From assembly GCF_023333595.1 (NCBI RefSeq), contig NZ_JAIQZM010000010.1, forward strand, positions 134,609-198,608: a stretch of 64,000 nt of DNA. The letters run 5' to 3'. The stretch's first letter is position 1; every line of letters begins with the position of its first letter. Made by a program: the position numbers and the translations under genes. This document shows, in pieces, positions 23,505-33,306 of this stretch. This stretch comes from Argonema galeatum A003/A1. Its GTDB lineage: Bacteria > Cyanobacteriota > Cyanobacteriia > Cyanobacteriales > Aerosakkonemataceae. The notes below the pieces were generated by a model. It saw only the letters and a list, made by a program, of their open reading frames with translations. It was not told the DNA's origin and ran no database searches.

Positions 23505-23731
23505 TGAAGAAACTTCTCCACCCGTCGCTGTTCTAACATCGCAGCCACTTCTTCATCCGTCGGTGCTGACCGGTCTGTTTTTAACAAGCCTCGCATTCGT
23601 CTAATCGCGCCAGAACGATCGGACTCAGAAATTGGTGTGTCTTGTAGGGACTCAATAATAGCGCTCACCAGTGCAAGGCGATCGCTGGGTGGTAGCTTGA
23701 AGACTTGCTCTTTCAATTCTTGTCGCAACAT
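23501..23731 (-). CDS. Antitoxin partner of PIN toxin
   Basis: 76 residues; MLRQELKEQVFKLPPSDRLALVSAIIESLQD is the short helical N-terminus of 'addiction module' antitoxins, and the tail DEEVAAMLEQRRVEKFLQ would contact the toxin. Translationally coupled to the toxin. Confidence 0.78.
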   Translation of the reverse strand: MLRQELKEQVFKLPPSDRLALVSAIIESLQDTPISESDRSGAIRRMRGLLKTDRSAPTDEEVAAMLEQRRVEKFLQ

Positions 23732-24075
23732 AGATGGCTCTTACGATCGAAGGTGTCTACTATCCAGTATGAACGATCGTGCGCTCTATTTATCCTGAAT
23801 CATTGCTTTTAGATGAGCCAGAATTGCGAGACAGAGGTGTGGCAGGCGATCGATCGCCTACGGCCCGCTACGCGATCGCATTTCCGATGAGGCGTTGATG
23901 GGTGAGGGTCGCGTGTATAGAGGTGGTTTGCACAAGCTGGAACCGAGGAAACTAGGTAACGCTCTAAGTGGTAAGATTCTTAAGGTTTTCCCCAAAATAA
24001 GCGTGCCTAAGTTATAAGGATAATTGTGGTACGCGAAAAAGCTGGACAATCAATTTGTGGAGTGGGTGTGAGGAA
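23732..24075. other. Intergenic region
   Basis: No credible gene. It holds two HIP1-related clusters ('cgatcgatcgcctac...cgcgatcgc', 23848-23880) and A/T-rich sequence upstream of the nucleotidyltransferase-like gene. Confidence 0.6.
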
Positions 24076-24528
24076 GTGATTGCAGAATTTGATAAAAACG
24101 GCAATCTACCACCAGGGGTTCATTTTTGCGAATGGGACGAGTTTAAAGATAGATTTGGTACAAATTCTAAGAGGCGGCGGATGATAGATGGTTTGGAACT
24201 AGCAATGACCCAATTAAAAGCAGCAGGTTGTAGAACCATTTATATTGACGGTAGTTTTGTCACCAGTAAAGAAAAACCTGGAGACTTCGATGCTTGTTGG
24301 GAAGACAATGGGGTTGATATAGATTACTTGAAATCCATTGCTCCTACCTTATATAATTTCGCACTGCGACGTGCCGAACAAAAAAACAAGTATAAAGGTG
24401 AAATTTTTCCATCTAATTACCCAGCTAATGATTCGGGAACAGCCTACATAGACTTTTTCCAATTTGATACCAGAACAAATACGCGCAAAGGAATTCTTGC
24501 TATAGATTTACCAAGGTGGAAACCATGA
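24076..24528 (+). CDS. DUF6932-like protein, predicted nucleotidyltransferase-type toxin
   Basis: I start at the GTG behind GAGGAA (MIAEFDKNGNLPPGVHFCEW). The core TIYIDGSFVTSKEKPGDFDACWE has the G-S...DxD layout of a minimal nucleotidyltransferase, with the acidic pair in PGDFDAC. The gene overlaps by four bases (ATGA) with an XRE-type regulator, the usual order for this two-gene module. By analogy with MenT-type systems it may transfer nucleotides to tRNA or protein; substrate unknown. Confidence 0.75.
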   Translation: MIAEFDKNGNLPPGVHFCEWDEFKDRFGTNSKRRRMIDGLELAMTQLKAAGCRTIYIDGSFVTSKEKPGDFDACWEDNGVDIDYLKSIAPTLYNFALRRAEQKNKYKGEIFPSNYPANDSGTAYIDFFQFDTRTNTRKGILAIDLPRWKP

Positions 24529-25037
24529 TAAAAAACGAGCAACAATATCGTAACTCCTTAGATTGGTTACGGCGATTTGAACAGTCTGTAGCTGAATTGG
24601 ATAATAATGAAAACTTGAAAGCTGACCAGACGCGCTGGCAACTTCATAGAGACTCATATCAAAGTCAAGTTGATGAATTAAAGTCAGAAATAGCTGAATA
24701 TGAAAGACTGATTAATTGTGATAAGAGCCAGCCGATTCAAATTAAAGTTGAGAGCATAAATAAGTTACCTGATGGTTTAATTAAAGCCAGAATAGCAGCC
24801 AAAATCAGTCAGCAAGAACTAGCTCAAATACTAGGAATTGAAGAACAGCGAGTTAGGCAGTACGAAGATACAGATTATCAATGTGCCAGTTTCGTAGAAA
24901 TCCTCGAAGTTAGCACAGTTTTGGGTGTGGAATTTGAAACGGCTGTGATGCGGGTAGATTTTGAGGAAATAGAAGCTGTTAAACAAAGTGCAGAGAAATG
25001 GCGAAAGGAAAAAGTGAGTACAACAGCTAAAACCTGA
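24525..25037 (+). CDS. XRE-family HTH antitoxin
   Basis: 170 residues. The N-terminal part (LRRFEQSVAELDNNENLKADQTRWQLHRDSYQSQVDELKSEIAEYERL) is a coiled coil; the C-terminal part contains a HTH_3 (IKARIAAKISQQELAQILGIEEQRVRQYEDTDY). It is coupled to the nucleotidyltransferase-like gene. Its last 150 bases are duplicated as a fragment at 28385-28536. Confidence 0.85.
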   Translation: MIKNEQQYRNSLDWLRRFEQSVAELDNNENLKADQTRWQLHRDSYQSQVDELKSEIAEYERLINCDKSQPIQIKVESINKLPDGLIKARIAAKISQQELAQILGIEEQRVRQYEDTDYQCASFVEILEVSTVLGVEFETAVMRVDFEEIEAVKQSAEKWRKEKVSTTAKT

Positions 25038-25094
25038 TAAATGTTAGTGAGTTGTCCTAAAAGTGGATTGTTAGAACACCAGAGGTAAAAGTTT

Positions 25095-25313
25095 ATGAAG
25101 ATTAGTTATGATTCCGAAATTGATGCTCTCTACATTAGACTTGTAGAAGGTAAGCATCAGTGTCGTACTTTACAGTTAACTGACGAAATTGCTTTAAATA
25201 TTGGGGAAAATGAGTTATTGGTAGGCATAGAAGTTTTAGATGCTACACAGGTTTTAGGTACTGGAAGTATGCCTAATGTAGTGCTAGAAAATATATCTTT
25301 TAGAGTAGCTTAA
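25095..25313 (+). CDS. DUF2283 protein
   Basis: 72 residues with the family pattern MKISYDSEIDALYIRLVEGK...IALNIGENELLVGIEVLDA. DUF2283 proteins are tiny, common beside toxin-antitoxin genes and of unknown function. Confidence 0.85.
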   Translation: MKISYDSEIDALYIRLVEGKHQCRTLQLTDEIALNIGENELLVGIEVLDATQVLGTGSMPNVVLENISFRVA

Positions 25314-25376
25314 ATAGGGAAAGCGATCGCTCTAATTTTAGCAGTCAAGAGTCAGCGAAGGCATTATTGCTATAGA

Positions 25377-26342
25377 CTATTCTTCCCTTTCCTTGTTTTC
25401 GCCTTCTTCTATTTCTACCTCTTCTAGGGACTGTCCATCTCTACTGAGCAAATTCCAAAGATCGTCATAGAAAAAATGATCGATAGTTTGAATGTGCTGT
25501 GAGAGCAACGGATCTGTAATCATATTCGGTCGAATATCACAGTAATACACACCATCCAATGGATTTAGCTTGATAGTGTAAGCTTTGAAATGCCCCGGCA
25601 AAAAGGTAGCATTAATGCCATAGCGGTTCTGTTGCTTCGTTTTCTTTCTTTGCACATCGTTGAGGAAAATTGCAATATGAGGTACATCGGTATTAGTCAA
25701 TTTATTGTACAAAAACTTATCTACAAAAATTTTGTCAATACGATCTTTACTTGAAGTTTTTACCGAACCAATAATTTTGAGTTCATCTTCTTCGCTGATC
25801 AACAAGTCGTGTTGATAACTGGCATGAAACAAAACTTTACCGTTTTCGTCTTTAATTGGAACTTGTGCTGTTCCAGCGACACAATCTATATTTAAATCTG
25901 AAATTATGAGACGGATTAAACGCTCAAAAAGATCCCCATTTACTTTGCGAGCTTGATTAGATCTTCCTGAAGGTAGTGCATCGAGAGTAGCGCCGATTGA
26001 TTGCTGAATCGTGTAGATAGTACAAATTAAAACTTGCCTCAATCCATCATCAGGTAACTGTCGATCGCGCAACTGTTCTAGAGCTTGTAAAAACTGAACA
26101 GAATTAGTTTAAAATACAGATTCCTCATACATCAAAGATGTATTAATTGGGCGCGTAATATTGTAATAGCCATCACTCTGATACTGATAAAACTGGTAGT
26201 GATTCTCGTTCTGCGAAACAATTCTAGCTTGCAAACCCGTCTCAATAAATTTTAGGTAGCTCTCACAAAAAGTTATGTAATCCTGAATATTTTGAAATCG
26301 TTTTTTATCAGTTGCATGATTGACTAAATCTGTTAAGTTCAT
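25377..26342 (-). pseudogene. Type II restriction endonuclease split by an in-frame stop
   Basis: The frame starts at ATG 26342 (MNLTDLVNHATDKKRFQNIQDYITFCESYLKFI), meets TAA at 26111-26109 after EESVF, and continues in the same frame as TNSVQFLQALEQLRDRQLPDDGLRQVL to 25377. The second part contains a PD-(D/E)XK-like core (YQHDLLISEEDELKIIGSVKTSSKDR). The ATG overlaps the methyltransferase stop by four bases. One stop codon probably inactivates the nuclease and leaves an orphan methylase; an internal restart could give a fragment. Confidence 0.85.
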
Positions 26343-27277
26343 CTTATAGATTCTCGTCTTTCTGCATTTTTAAGATCGAGAGAGATCCATTCTTCTTTTG
26401 TAATTCGACGAACATTTTCTATACGTCTGAATGCCCAATCGTTGTATTCCATATTAAGATCGCATCCCATCCAATAACGATTTAGTTGTTCTGCAACAAC
26501 GAGAGTTGTTCCTGAACCTGAAAATGGATCGATAACCAAATCCCCTTCATTAGAGGACGCCATAACAAATTTCCTTAATAACTCTTCGGGTTTTTGCGTG
26601 GGGTGAGGTGTTGTTTCACCCATACCGTTACAAGTAGTAGGAATCTCTAATACATCTTTAGGCTTTGCACCTTTTGGATTGGGTGTCCAGTTGTCGTGTT
26701 TCTTTGTTGCACCTTTCCCGTAAGCACTTGTTTTCGCTTGCGGATGTGAAGGATATTTCAAAGTATGTGCGCCATAGGGAATTCGGACATCATCAATATT
26801 TAGTTTGACACGATCGGATTTACGAAAGTGAATAATGCTTTCATGCGATCGCCCCCAATCCCTACCTAAATTCGCTTTATTTTTATAGTGCCAGATTAAC
26901 CAACGGCAACTCTTAAAATACTCTGATGTTGGATGCTTTAGGTCAGCTAGAATTTCAGAAAATCCACAAATATATAGAGATCCTGTTGATTTTAGAATAC
27001 GCGAAGCTTCGCGAACCCATTGAAGTGACCATTCTATGTACTGCGCTTGATTCTCAAAGTTATCCCAATCCGCTTTTTTAATGTTATAAGGTGGATCTGC
27101 AAAAATCAGATTAACACTCTCAGACTCAAGAGATTTAAGCCAATCAATTGAATTACCTTGATAAAGTTGCCCATGAGGATGTGAATATTGCAGTTGAAAA
27201 CCTTGTGTTAAAGGTTTTAACTCTTGTTCCCTAATTTGTTGTGTCTCACTTACAACCTCTAGGGAGAGTTGCATCAT
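26339..27277 (-). CDS. DNA methyltransferase (beta class, N4-C or N6-A)
   Basis: Motif IV FADPPYNI precedes motif I DPFSGSGTTLVVAEQLNR, the order of beta-class enzymes; motif X-like HPTQKPEELLRKFV lies between. I choose the ATG at MQLSLEVVSETQ, although a GTG nine codons upstream (27304) is also possible. About 312 residues. It methylates the site recognised by the adjacent, now broken, restriction nuclease; specificity cannot be read from the sequence. Confidence 0.9.
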   Translation of the reverse strand: MMQLSLEVVSETQQIREQELKPLTQGFQLQYSHPHGQLYQGNSIDWLKSLESESVNLIFADPPYNIKKADWDNFENQAQYIEWSLQWVREASRILKSTGSLYICGFSEILADLKHPTSEYFKSCRWLIWHYKNKANLGRDWGRSHESIIHFRKSDRVKLNIDDVRIPYGAHTLKYPSHPQAKTSAYGKGATKKHDNWTPNPKGAKPKDVLEIPTTCNGMGETTPHPTQKPEELLRKFVMASSNEGDLVIDPFSGSGTTLVVAEQLNRYWMGCDLNMEYNDWAFRRIENVRRITKEEWISLDLKNAERRESIR

Positions 27278-27304
27278 GTTCAAAGCTTTGTTAGAACTGA
27301 CCAC

Positions 27305-27801
27305 TCTCGTTTATCCCTCGCTACCAGTGCAAACGACTAGGGACATATTATACACCAAAGAACGGCCTGAAGTTGCCACTCTAGTCAATGGGGTCTGACG
27401 AACCAGAGAATTGATAGCCTCAGCGATCGGCCCCTCTTGCTTCTCAACCGCCACCCTAGAGCAAGTCGCCAGAGTCTAGTTAATCTGGGCCAAAGAGCGA
27501 TCGAACGCCAACTCAAAATCCTCCTACAGATAACCTCAATTCATTATAACCATACCCGCTGAATTTGCATCACAACGGATCGCACTAATTCTAACATTCG
27601 GCTTCTACCAGGTCGATCGCCATTCCCCAAGTTCTACCTGGGAACCCCATCCCAGCGGCTCTGCTTCCTCAAAATATGTAAAACTAAAGAAACGAAGCTT
27701 GCGATCGCGATTTATCTCTATCCGGGGCATCTACCAACGATGCCCCGGAAGTCAGCATACTAAACTTGGTATCATGCAATGACTGTGTTTGAGATTCACA
27801 A
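27305..27801. other. Intergenic region with repeats and a hairpin
   Basis: No gene. A perfect 10-bp hairpin TCCGGGGCAT...ATGCCCCGGA spans 27719-27748. The stretch 27600-27712 (accaggtcgatcgcc...cctcaaaatatg...aaactaaagaaa) is duplicated at 29590-29707, upstream of the WGR gene. Confidence 0.7.
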
Positions 27802-28098
27802 GTGCCTCGTCAAGACATCGATCGCATCAGGGAAAAGATTCGTCTTTGCCAATATGATATGTCAGCCCATGCTATGGAAGAGATGGCAGAGGATTTGTTG
27901 ACTATTCTGGATGTGGAAGAGGCTGTTTTAAGCGGTCAGGTCATCCGAGTGGAGAAAGACGACCCCAGAGGTAAAAAATATGTAGTAGTGGGGACGGCAC
28001 TCGATCGACAAACTTCTGTGGGAGTAGTCGGACGTTTCGCTAGTAGCGGACGTTATCTCATCATTACAGTTTATGAAGTCACTGAGTTTGAAGGTTAA
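27802..28098 (+). CDS. DUF4258 protein, probable toxin
   Basis: 98 residues from GTG: IDRIREKIRLCQYDMSAHAMEEMAEDLLTILDVEEAVLSG, then KKYVVVGTALDRQTSVGVVGRF. The H-A-x-x-R/E-M motif and the RelE-like strands fit DUF4258, a BECR-fold family predicted to be an RNase toxin. The downstream gene, five bases away, encodes the usual zinc-ribbon partner. Confidence 0.85.
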   Translation: MPRQDIDRIREKIRLCQYDMSAHAMEEMAEDLLTILDVEEAVLSGQVIRVEKDDPRGKKYVVVGTALDRQTSVGVVGRFASSGRYLIITVYEVTEFEG

Positions 28099-28102
28099 TT
28101 CT

Positions 28103-28345
28103 ATGTACGGATACAAATGTGAGTACTGCGAGGGAACAGTTCAACCCCGAACTGTCAAGCATGAGGCATTCAAACACCGAGATGGATTTGTTATTCTTGA
28201 AGATGTGACGATTGGGGTTTGTGACTGTTGTGGCAATCGTTACTACTCAGCTGATATTCTTCGCACAGTTCATGCCGTTGCAACTGGTGCAAAAAGACCG
28301 GAAAAAACTGTACAGATTCCAGTGACTCATCTAGAGTCTGCATAG
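28103..28345 (+). CDS. YgiT-type zinc-finger antitoxin
   Basis: 80 residues (MYGYKCEYCEGTVQPRTVKHEAF) with two CxxC pairs, CEYC and CDCCG, matching the N-terminal zinc domain of MqsA/YgiT. No HTH domain follows, as usual in the DUF4258-YgiT modules. It probably binds and silences the upstream toxin. Confidence 0.88.
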   Translation: MYGYKCEYCEGTVQPRTVKHEAFKHRDGFVILEDVTIGVCDCCGNRYYSADILRTVHAVATGAKRPEKTVQIPVTHLESA

Positions 28346-28384
28346 TTAAGTTTTCTGGTATAGAGATGATCAATGTGCTAGTTT

Positions 28385-28536
28385 TGTATAGATTCTCCAA
28401 GTTAGCATAGTTTTGGGCGTGGAATTTGAAATACCTGTGATACGGGTATATTTTGAGGAAATAGACGCTGTTAAACAAAGCGCAGAAAAATGGCGAAAGA
28501 AAAAACTGAGTGTAACGGCTAAAACCTCTTTATAAT
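28385..28536 (+). pseudogene. Duplicated 3' fragment of the XRE antitoxin gene
   Basis: This stretch ('gttagcatagttttgggcgtggaatttgaaa...' to 'taacggctaaaacc') is roughly 85-90% identical by eye to 24908-25032, the end of the XRE-type gene. It has no start and the frame is degraded. It marks a past duplication of the nucleotidyltransferase/XRE module. Confidence 0.85.
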
Positions 28537-28549
28537 AACACTAAAAAAT

Positions 28550-29419
28550 ATGACTGATTTTCCGATTTTTGTAGGACAGGTTACTTTACGCCAACGTCAT
28601 CAACTTCCTGATAATCCAGGTATTTATTTTGTTATTGATGAACGTGATCAATTACTTTATATTGGTCAGGCTAAAAGTTTAAAAAGTCGTTGGTCTGGAG
28701 GAATCCATCACCGTTACAAACAATTTTCTCGAAAAGGATTAGACAAGATTGTTATTAGATATATTCTAACTTCTGTTTCAGAACTTGATAGATTAGAGCA
28801 AGAGTATATCGACAGGTTTAAACCTTTGCTCAATTATAGTAAAGTTAAACAATATCTTCCTAAAACAAGTCCCAGGTTCTCAGAATTACAACGCTTACTT
28901 AAACTTACCAGTAAACCCCTGTTCCCTTCAGTACTGTACAAAAGCAAAGAAGGAGAAACAATCCCTAGAGAAGCTTGGTCTTTATTTCGGGGTTTTGTTG
29001 CAGGTGTATATCAAGAAAACCAGCCTCACATTATAGTAGTATGCCAACAAAATATGGGATCTATTTTATGGAAGAGTTCATCCGACCGAACGAAAAAACG
29101 TTTTTATATGGAAACAGATTCTAAGTATTTATCAGTTTGTTATCTCTTTGATGCTAGACAAGCAATTTTGGTGTTTGTAGAGTTGTTCGATCCCGATTTA
29201 GCAGAGCCAATATTCAAAGAGGTTTATCCTAACTTAGTGGATTTCCAAATTGCTGGAGTAATGGTTAAGAAACTAATTAATCCGAATTTATTAATGTCCG
29301 CCTTACAAAAATCAACTTTTAAACGAGGTAGTGCAGCGCAAGATTATCTTTTGAGTATTTGTGGAAATTTACAAACTTTGCCTGCTGACATAAATTTAAA
29401 TCAGCAGATAATGTGGTAA
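28550..29419 (+). CDS. GIY-YIG nuclease family protein
   Basis: Residues 22-70 hold a GIY-YIG core (NPGIYFVIDERDQLLYIGQAKSLKSRW ... HHRYKQF), the catalytic fold of UvrC and many homing nucleases. The remaining 200 residues (LPKTSPRFSELQRLLKLTS...; FDARQAILVFVELFD) are unassigned. Similar standalone proteins are common in cyanobacterial accessory regions. Target unknown. Confidence 0.85.
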   Translation: MTDFPIFVGQVTLRQRHQLPDNPGIYFVIDERDQLLYIGQAKSLKSRWSGGIHHRYKQFSRKGLDKIVIRYILTSVSELDRLEQEYIDRFKPLLNYSKVKQYLPKTSPRFSELQRLLKLTSKPLFPSVLYKSKEGETIPREAWSLFRGFVAGVYQENQPHIIVVCQQNMGSILWKSSSDRTKKRFYMETDSKYLSVCYLFDARQAILVFVELFDPDLAEPIFKEVYPNLVDFQIAGVMVKKLINPNLLMSALQKSTFKRGSAAQDYLLSICGNLQTLPADINLNQQIMW

Positions 29420-29589
29420 AATTTATTGTAAATATAACTTTATTAAGAAGTCGCTCCAAACTGTTGTTGATCGGCAAATACAGCTTGCTGAACCACACAG
29501 ATAAATTGAAGCATTGTGTTTTCTGTTCTGGCGTGGGAATTTTTGACACACTTTACTCTAAACTTATCTTATAAGTTTAACATTCAGAT

Positions 29590-29707
29590 TTTACCAGGTC
29601 AAGCGACCGAGCAATCTATTATTATAGATAAACTGCACTTAATCTCACAGTCTATGTTTCCTCAAAATATGGCAAACTAAAGAAATGAGGTTTGCGATCG
29701 CAATTTC
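29590..29707. repeat. Duplicated upstream segment
   Basis: Sequence 'accaggtcaagcgaccg...tttcctcaaaatatggcaaactaaagaaatgaggtttgcgatcgcaattt' repeats 27608-27712. It directly precedes the WGR gene and may contain its promoter. Confidence 0.65.
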
Positions 29708-29722
29708 CAGGCGGTAACTACC

Positions 29723-32700
29723 ATGCAACTAATCAAACGAACCACCCTCCACTACCAGGAAGGAAGTTCAGACAAAGTGTACGAAGTCGATTTGTGTCAA
29801 ACTGGTCAAGACCGATACGCGGTCAACTTTCGCTATGGACGCCGGGGTAGCAACCTTAAAGAAGGTGTGAAAACAGAACAAGCTGTCCCATTAGTCCAAG
29901 CACAGAAAATCTTCGACAAGTTAGTTGCGGAAAAGGTCAACAAAGGTTATAGGGATGTCAGCACCCCGCCTGCGAGTCAAACCCCTGCACCAACAGCAGT
30001 TCGGGAGAGTTCCCCAGACGCACGCAGACAGGCTATTTTAAACCGTCTTGCCAGCCAAAATACAACGAAATGGCCTCTAGAACGGGCAATCTGGCGTGCA
30101 GGCGAACTGAAAATCCGCGAAGCTGTCCCTTTACTTCTCCCACTCATCGGTACTGGCGACGCTCTGAGAGATTACTGTATTGTATGGTCTTTGGGTTGGT
30201 GTGGCGATCGCGAAGTTTTACCAACCCTCACACAGTTATATGAAAATACCTCTACACCCGACTTTGTTCGCCGCATTGCATGGGAAGCTTTACTCAAACT
30301 TTCCGATGAAGCGACAAAAACAAGATTGCGTACTGAAAAAATAGCAGAATTGCCAACCGAGTTGCGCGAAAAAGCTAGAAATGGTTCGGCAGATGAATTT
30401 GCCAACGCCTTGCGCGATTATTTAGAATATCGCTTTTTAGAATCTTCTTCACCACCAGTTATTGCACTGGTTACTAAAGATTACCAGCGTTTTGCTGTCC
30501 TCGATATTATTTATCAAATCGATAACGAGTATGTTCGTCCAGCACTCCTGGAAATATTGCACGCTGGGTGGTTTCTACCAAATGCCTTTCAGCGATATCG
30601 GCACATTTTCAAAATGGCTGAATATCGCCAAGATGCCGAAGTATTTGGCATCCTTACCTATCGATTTGAGAAAGCAGAGGCGAGGTTCCGTAGTGATAGT
30701 TATTATGTAAGCCTTCCAGAAGGCGAGTACTTAATGAAAAAGGGCTATAATTATAACCCTAAAACAAGCCGCTACGAACATACTAGCAATCAAATTGAAG
30801 AGGAACTAAAGCGTCCTAACTCAAGGATTGCTTATAGTACCAATACTCGCAACTATCTGCGGCGGCGAACTTGGCACACGCTTCGGCAGTTGGGTGAATT
30901 ATGCGATCGCAATTATGTTAAAATGGCTGTAGGTGTCCTACTTCAGCATTCAAATGCGGATGCCGAACCAGTTAGAGAAACTACTTTTCATAGATACGAT
31001 CGCGCTAATAACTGGAATCGCATTTCGTATACCCGCAACTGGGATAGTTACGCAGGCTATTTAACATTTAATCATATCCTTTACGAAAATAGTCCGCGCT
31101 ACGAACTAAAGGAGAATTCAACGGCGTGGCGTTGTCGCGATTCCTATAAACCGGGAGATGCAGAACCAGATGTACGAGAAGAAGCTTTTCCGCAACTTTG
31201 GGAACAACAACCAGATGAACTTTTGCATTTGCTTTTGGAAAGCAGTTGCAGTCCAGTTCATCATTTTGCAGTTAAAGCATTGCGTGCGTGTCCGCAGTTT
31301 ACCGCTGAATTAGATGTAGATACTGTAATCAAGCTGCTGAATAAAGTTTACGCTGTAACTGCACGATTTGGATTTGAAATTGCGCGGAATTTATATAACT
31401 CTGCCGAACCAAACCGAGCCTTGGTTACATCTGTGGTAAATTGTATAATTGCCGAAGCGCGTGCAGAAGCTTATCGGTGGATTGAAGAAGGACGCGATCG
31501 CTTTCTTTCCGACATCAATTTTATCACCGTTTTAGTCACCAGTTGCTATGCCGACACCAGACAATTTGCACGCCGACTCCTGAGTTCCTCAACCCTCAGC
31601 GATAATGTAGCAAAGTTACTGATTGCGCGAATCATCGCCGAACTACTAGAATTATCTAGTAAATCGGATATCAACCCAACTTACCAAGACAATATTGCCG
31701 AAAAAGCCAAAGATATAACCGAAACACTCCTAACTTGCTTTACTCCCCAACTACGCACCTTGGGAATGTCCGTTATCCGCGACTTATTGGAACATCCTCT
31801 AGTTGAAATTCAAGAATTCGGCACTCGTATTCTATTAAATCACGAAATCCCTGCCGCAGATTTGCCGCCAGGATTAATCGATTCTTTAATAGCATCTCCC
31901 CACGAATCTGTACGCGGAATTGGTATTCGGATATTCGGTCAACTTCCCGACCCCACGCTGTTGAGTCAATCCTCACTGCTAGTAACAATGTTAACTCACG
32001 AACTCGCAGATATACGTAATGCGATTCGCCCAACCGTGCGGCGACTTTCGGCAGATTACCCCGACTTTGCCGCCAGATTGGCAACAGCGACGATCGATAT
32101 TTTGATGACACCAGAAGCAAAGGAAGGTATCCACGCTGCGATCGTGCGTTTGCTGAAAGAAGACTTGCCGGGATGGATGACGGGTGTAACCAAAGATACA
32201 GCATTGAGATTGCTAAAAGCCAAATCTTCAGCTTCTCAGGAATTAGCTGGTTATGTGCTGAGTGCAAACCAGGAAAATTGGGCTAATGATTTTGAGACAA
32301 TAGAGATAGTCAAACTTGCGGATAACGAAATATTGTCTGTACGAGAAGCAGGGCGAGAAATGTTTCTGCAAAACATTAACCGCCTGCGTGGAAACGAAGA
32401 GGAAATGTTATCCGCAGTAAGGATAGTTGAATGTAAATGGGATGATTCGCGAGAATTTGGGGTGAGGTTATTTAGTACATTCTTCACCGCCGAAGATTTG
32501 ACACCCAGCGTTTTAATTACCCTCTGCGATAGTGTTCGTGAAGATGTCCGCAGTTTTGGACGAAATTTAGTCATTCGCCATTTCAAAGAAGCGAATGGAC
32601 AAGAATATCTGCTGAAATTCAGCGAACATCCGTCCACAGATATGCAGTTATTCGCCACTAACTATCTGGAAACATACTCAGTTAATAATCCAGAACGATT

Positions 32701-32986
32701 GCAAGAGTTGATGCCATACTTTATAAGTGTATTGTCGCGAGTAAATCGGAGTCGCGTTGCCAAAAAGCGCATCTTCGCTTTTTTGGATAAAGAAGCGCAA
32801 AAGACTCAGGAAGCTGCATTGATAGTAGCGGAAATACTCACCCGCCAATCTGCTACTATGGCAATAGGCGATAAAGCGACAGCGATCGAAAGTATGGTGA
32901 AAATAAAAAAAACATATCCCCATATTTCCTTACCAATTCAGGTAAAACCAATCTCGGAAATCAGAAGCGCAGATAAACGCAGATAA
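29723..32986 (+). CDS. Large WGR-domain protein with HEAT repeats (YehI-like)
   Basis: 1087 residues. Residues 1-80 form a WGR domain (YEVDLCQTGQDRYAVNFRYGRRGSNLKEG, here WGR replaced by YGRRG). The rest is an alpha-solenoid with many HEAT-like units (LREYRFLE..., VREEAFPQLWEQQPDELLHLLLES, VREAGREMFLQNINRL). The closest concept is the E. coli yeh cluster, where a WGR giant (YehI), SWIM protein (YehQ), MoxR AAA and vWA proteins occur together. Here the SWIM gene follows, but the AAA and vWA partners are missing nearby. Function unknown. Confidence 0.8.
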   Translation: MQLIKRTTLHYQEGSSDKVYEVDLCQTGQDRYAVNFRYGRRGSNLKEGVKTEQAVPLVQAQKIFDKLVAEKVNKGYRDVSTPPASQTPAPTAVRESSPDARRQAILNRLASQNTTKWPLERAIWRAGELKIREAVPLLLPLIGTGDALRDYCIVWSLGWCGDREVLPTLTQLYENTSTPDFVRRIAWEALLKLSDEATKTRLRTEKIAELPTELREKARNGSADEFANALRDYLEYRFLESSSPPVIALVTKDYQRFAVLDIIYQIDNEYVRPALLEILHAGWFLPNAFQRYRHIFKMAEYRQDAEVFGILTYRFEKAEARFRSDSYYVSLPEGEYLMKKGYNYNPKTSRYEHTSNQIEEELKRPNSRIAYSTNTRNYLRRRTWHTLRQLGELCDRNYVKMAVGVLLQHSNADAEPVRETTFHRYDRANNWNRISYTRNWDSYAGYLTFNHILYENSPRYELKENSTAWRCRDSYKPGDAEPDVREEAFPQLWEQQPDELLHLLLESSCSPVHHFAVKALRACPQFTAELDVDTVIKLLNKVYAVTARFGFEIARNLYNSAEPNRALVTSVVNCIIAEARAEAYRWIEEGRDRFLSDINFITVLVTSCYADTRQFARRLLSSSTLSDNVAKLLIARIIAELLELSSKSDINPTYQDNIAEKAKDITETLLTCFTPQLRTLGMSVIRDLLEHPLVEIQEFGTRILLNHEIPAADLPPGLIDSLIASPHESVRGIGIRIFGQLPDPTLLSQSSLLVTMLTHELADIRNAIRPTVRRLSADYPDFAARLATATIDILMTPEAKEGIHAAIVRLLKEDLPGWMTGVTKDTALRLLKAKSSASQELAGYVLSANQENWANDFETIEIVKLADNEILSVREAGREMFLQNINRLRGNEEEMLSAVRIVECKWDDSREFGVRLFSTFFTAEDLTPSVLITLCDSVREDVRSFGRNLVIRHFKEANGQEYLLKFSEHPSTDMQLFATNYLETYSVNNPERLQELMPYFISVLSRVNRSRVAKKRIFAFLDKEAQKTQEAALIVAEILTRQSATMAIGDKATAIESMVKIKKTYPHISLPIQVKPISEIRSADKRR

Positions 32987-33078
32987 AAATCTTATCTGCG
33001 TTCATCTGCGTTAATCTGTCTTCATCTGCGGTAAAAAATATCTTTTCCAACTGACGAAAATGTTACGCGATCGCACCC

Positions 33079-33306
33079 ATGCCTAGAAAAATTAGAGAAC
33101 TGAAAAGCTTCTTACTAAAAGCAGGGTTTACTTACCGTTCTGGGAAGGGCAGTCATACAAAATGGTATCATCCCCTTCTACCCATACCTATTACTCTATC
33201 AGGCAATGATAGCAATGATGCTAAACTGTACCAGGAAAAAGATGTAAACAATGCACTTCAGAGAATACAGCAAATCCAAGGACAGCAGGAGGAAGAGGGA
33301 GAATGA
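33079..33306 (+). CDS. hicA: HicA mRNA-interferase toxin
   Basis: 75 residues with the HicA double-stranded RNA-binding-like fold: LKSFLLKAGFTYRSGKGSHTKWYHP, where GSHTKW carries the catalytic His. The HicB gene overlaps by four bases. The insertion of this pair separates the WGR and SWIM genes. Confidence 0.93.
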   Translation: MPRKIRELKSFLLKAGFTYRSGKGSHTKWYHPLLPIPITLSGNDSNDAKLYQEKDVNNALQRIQQIQGQQEEEGE

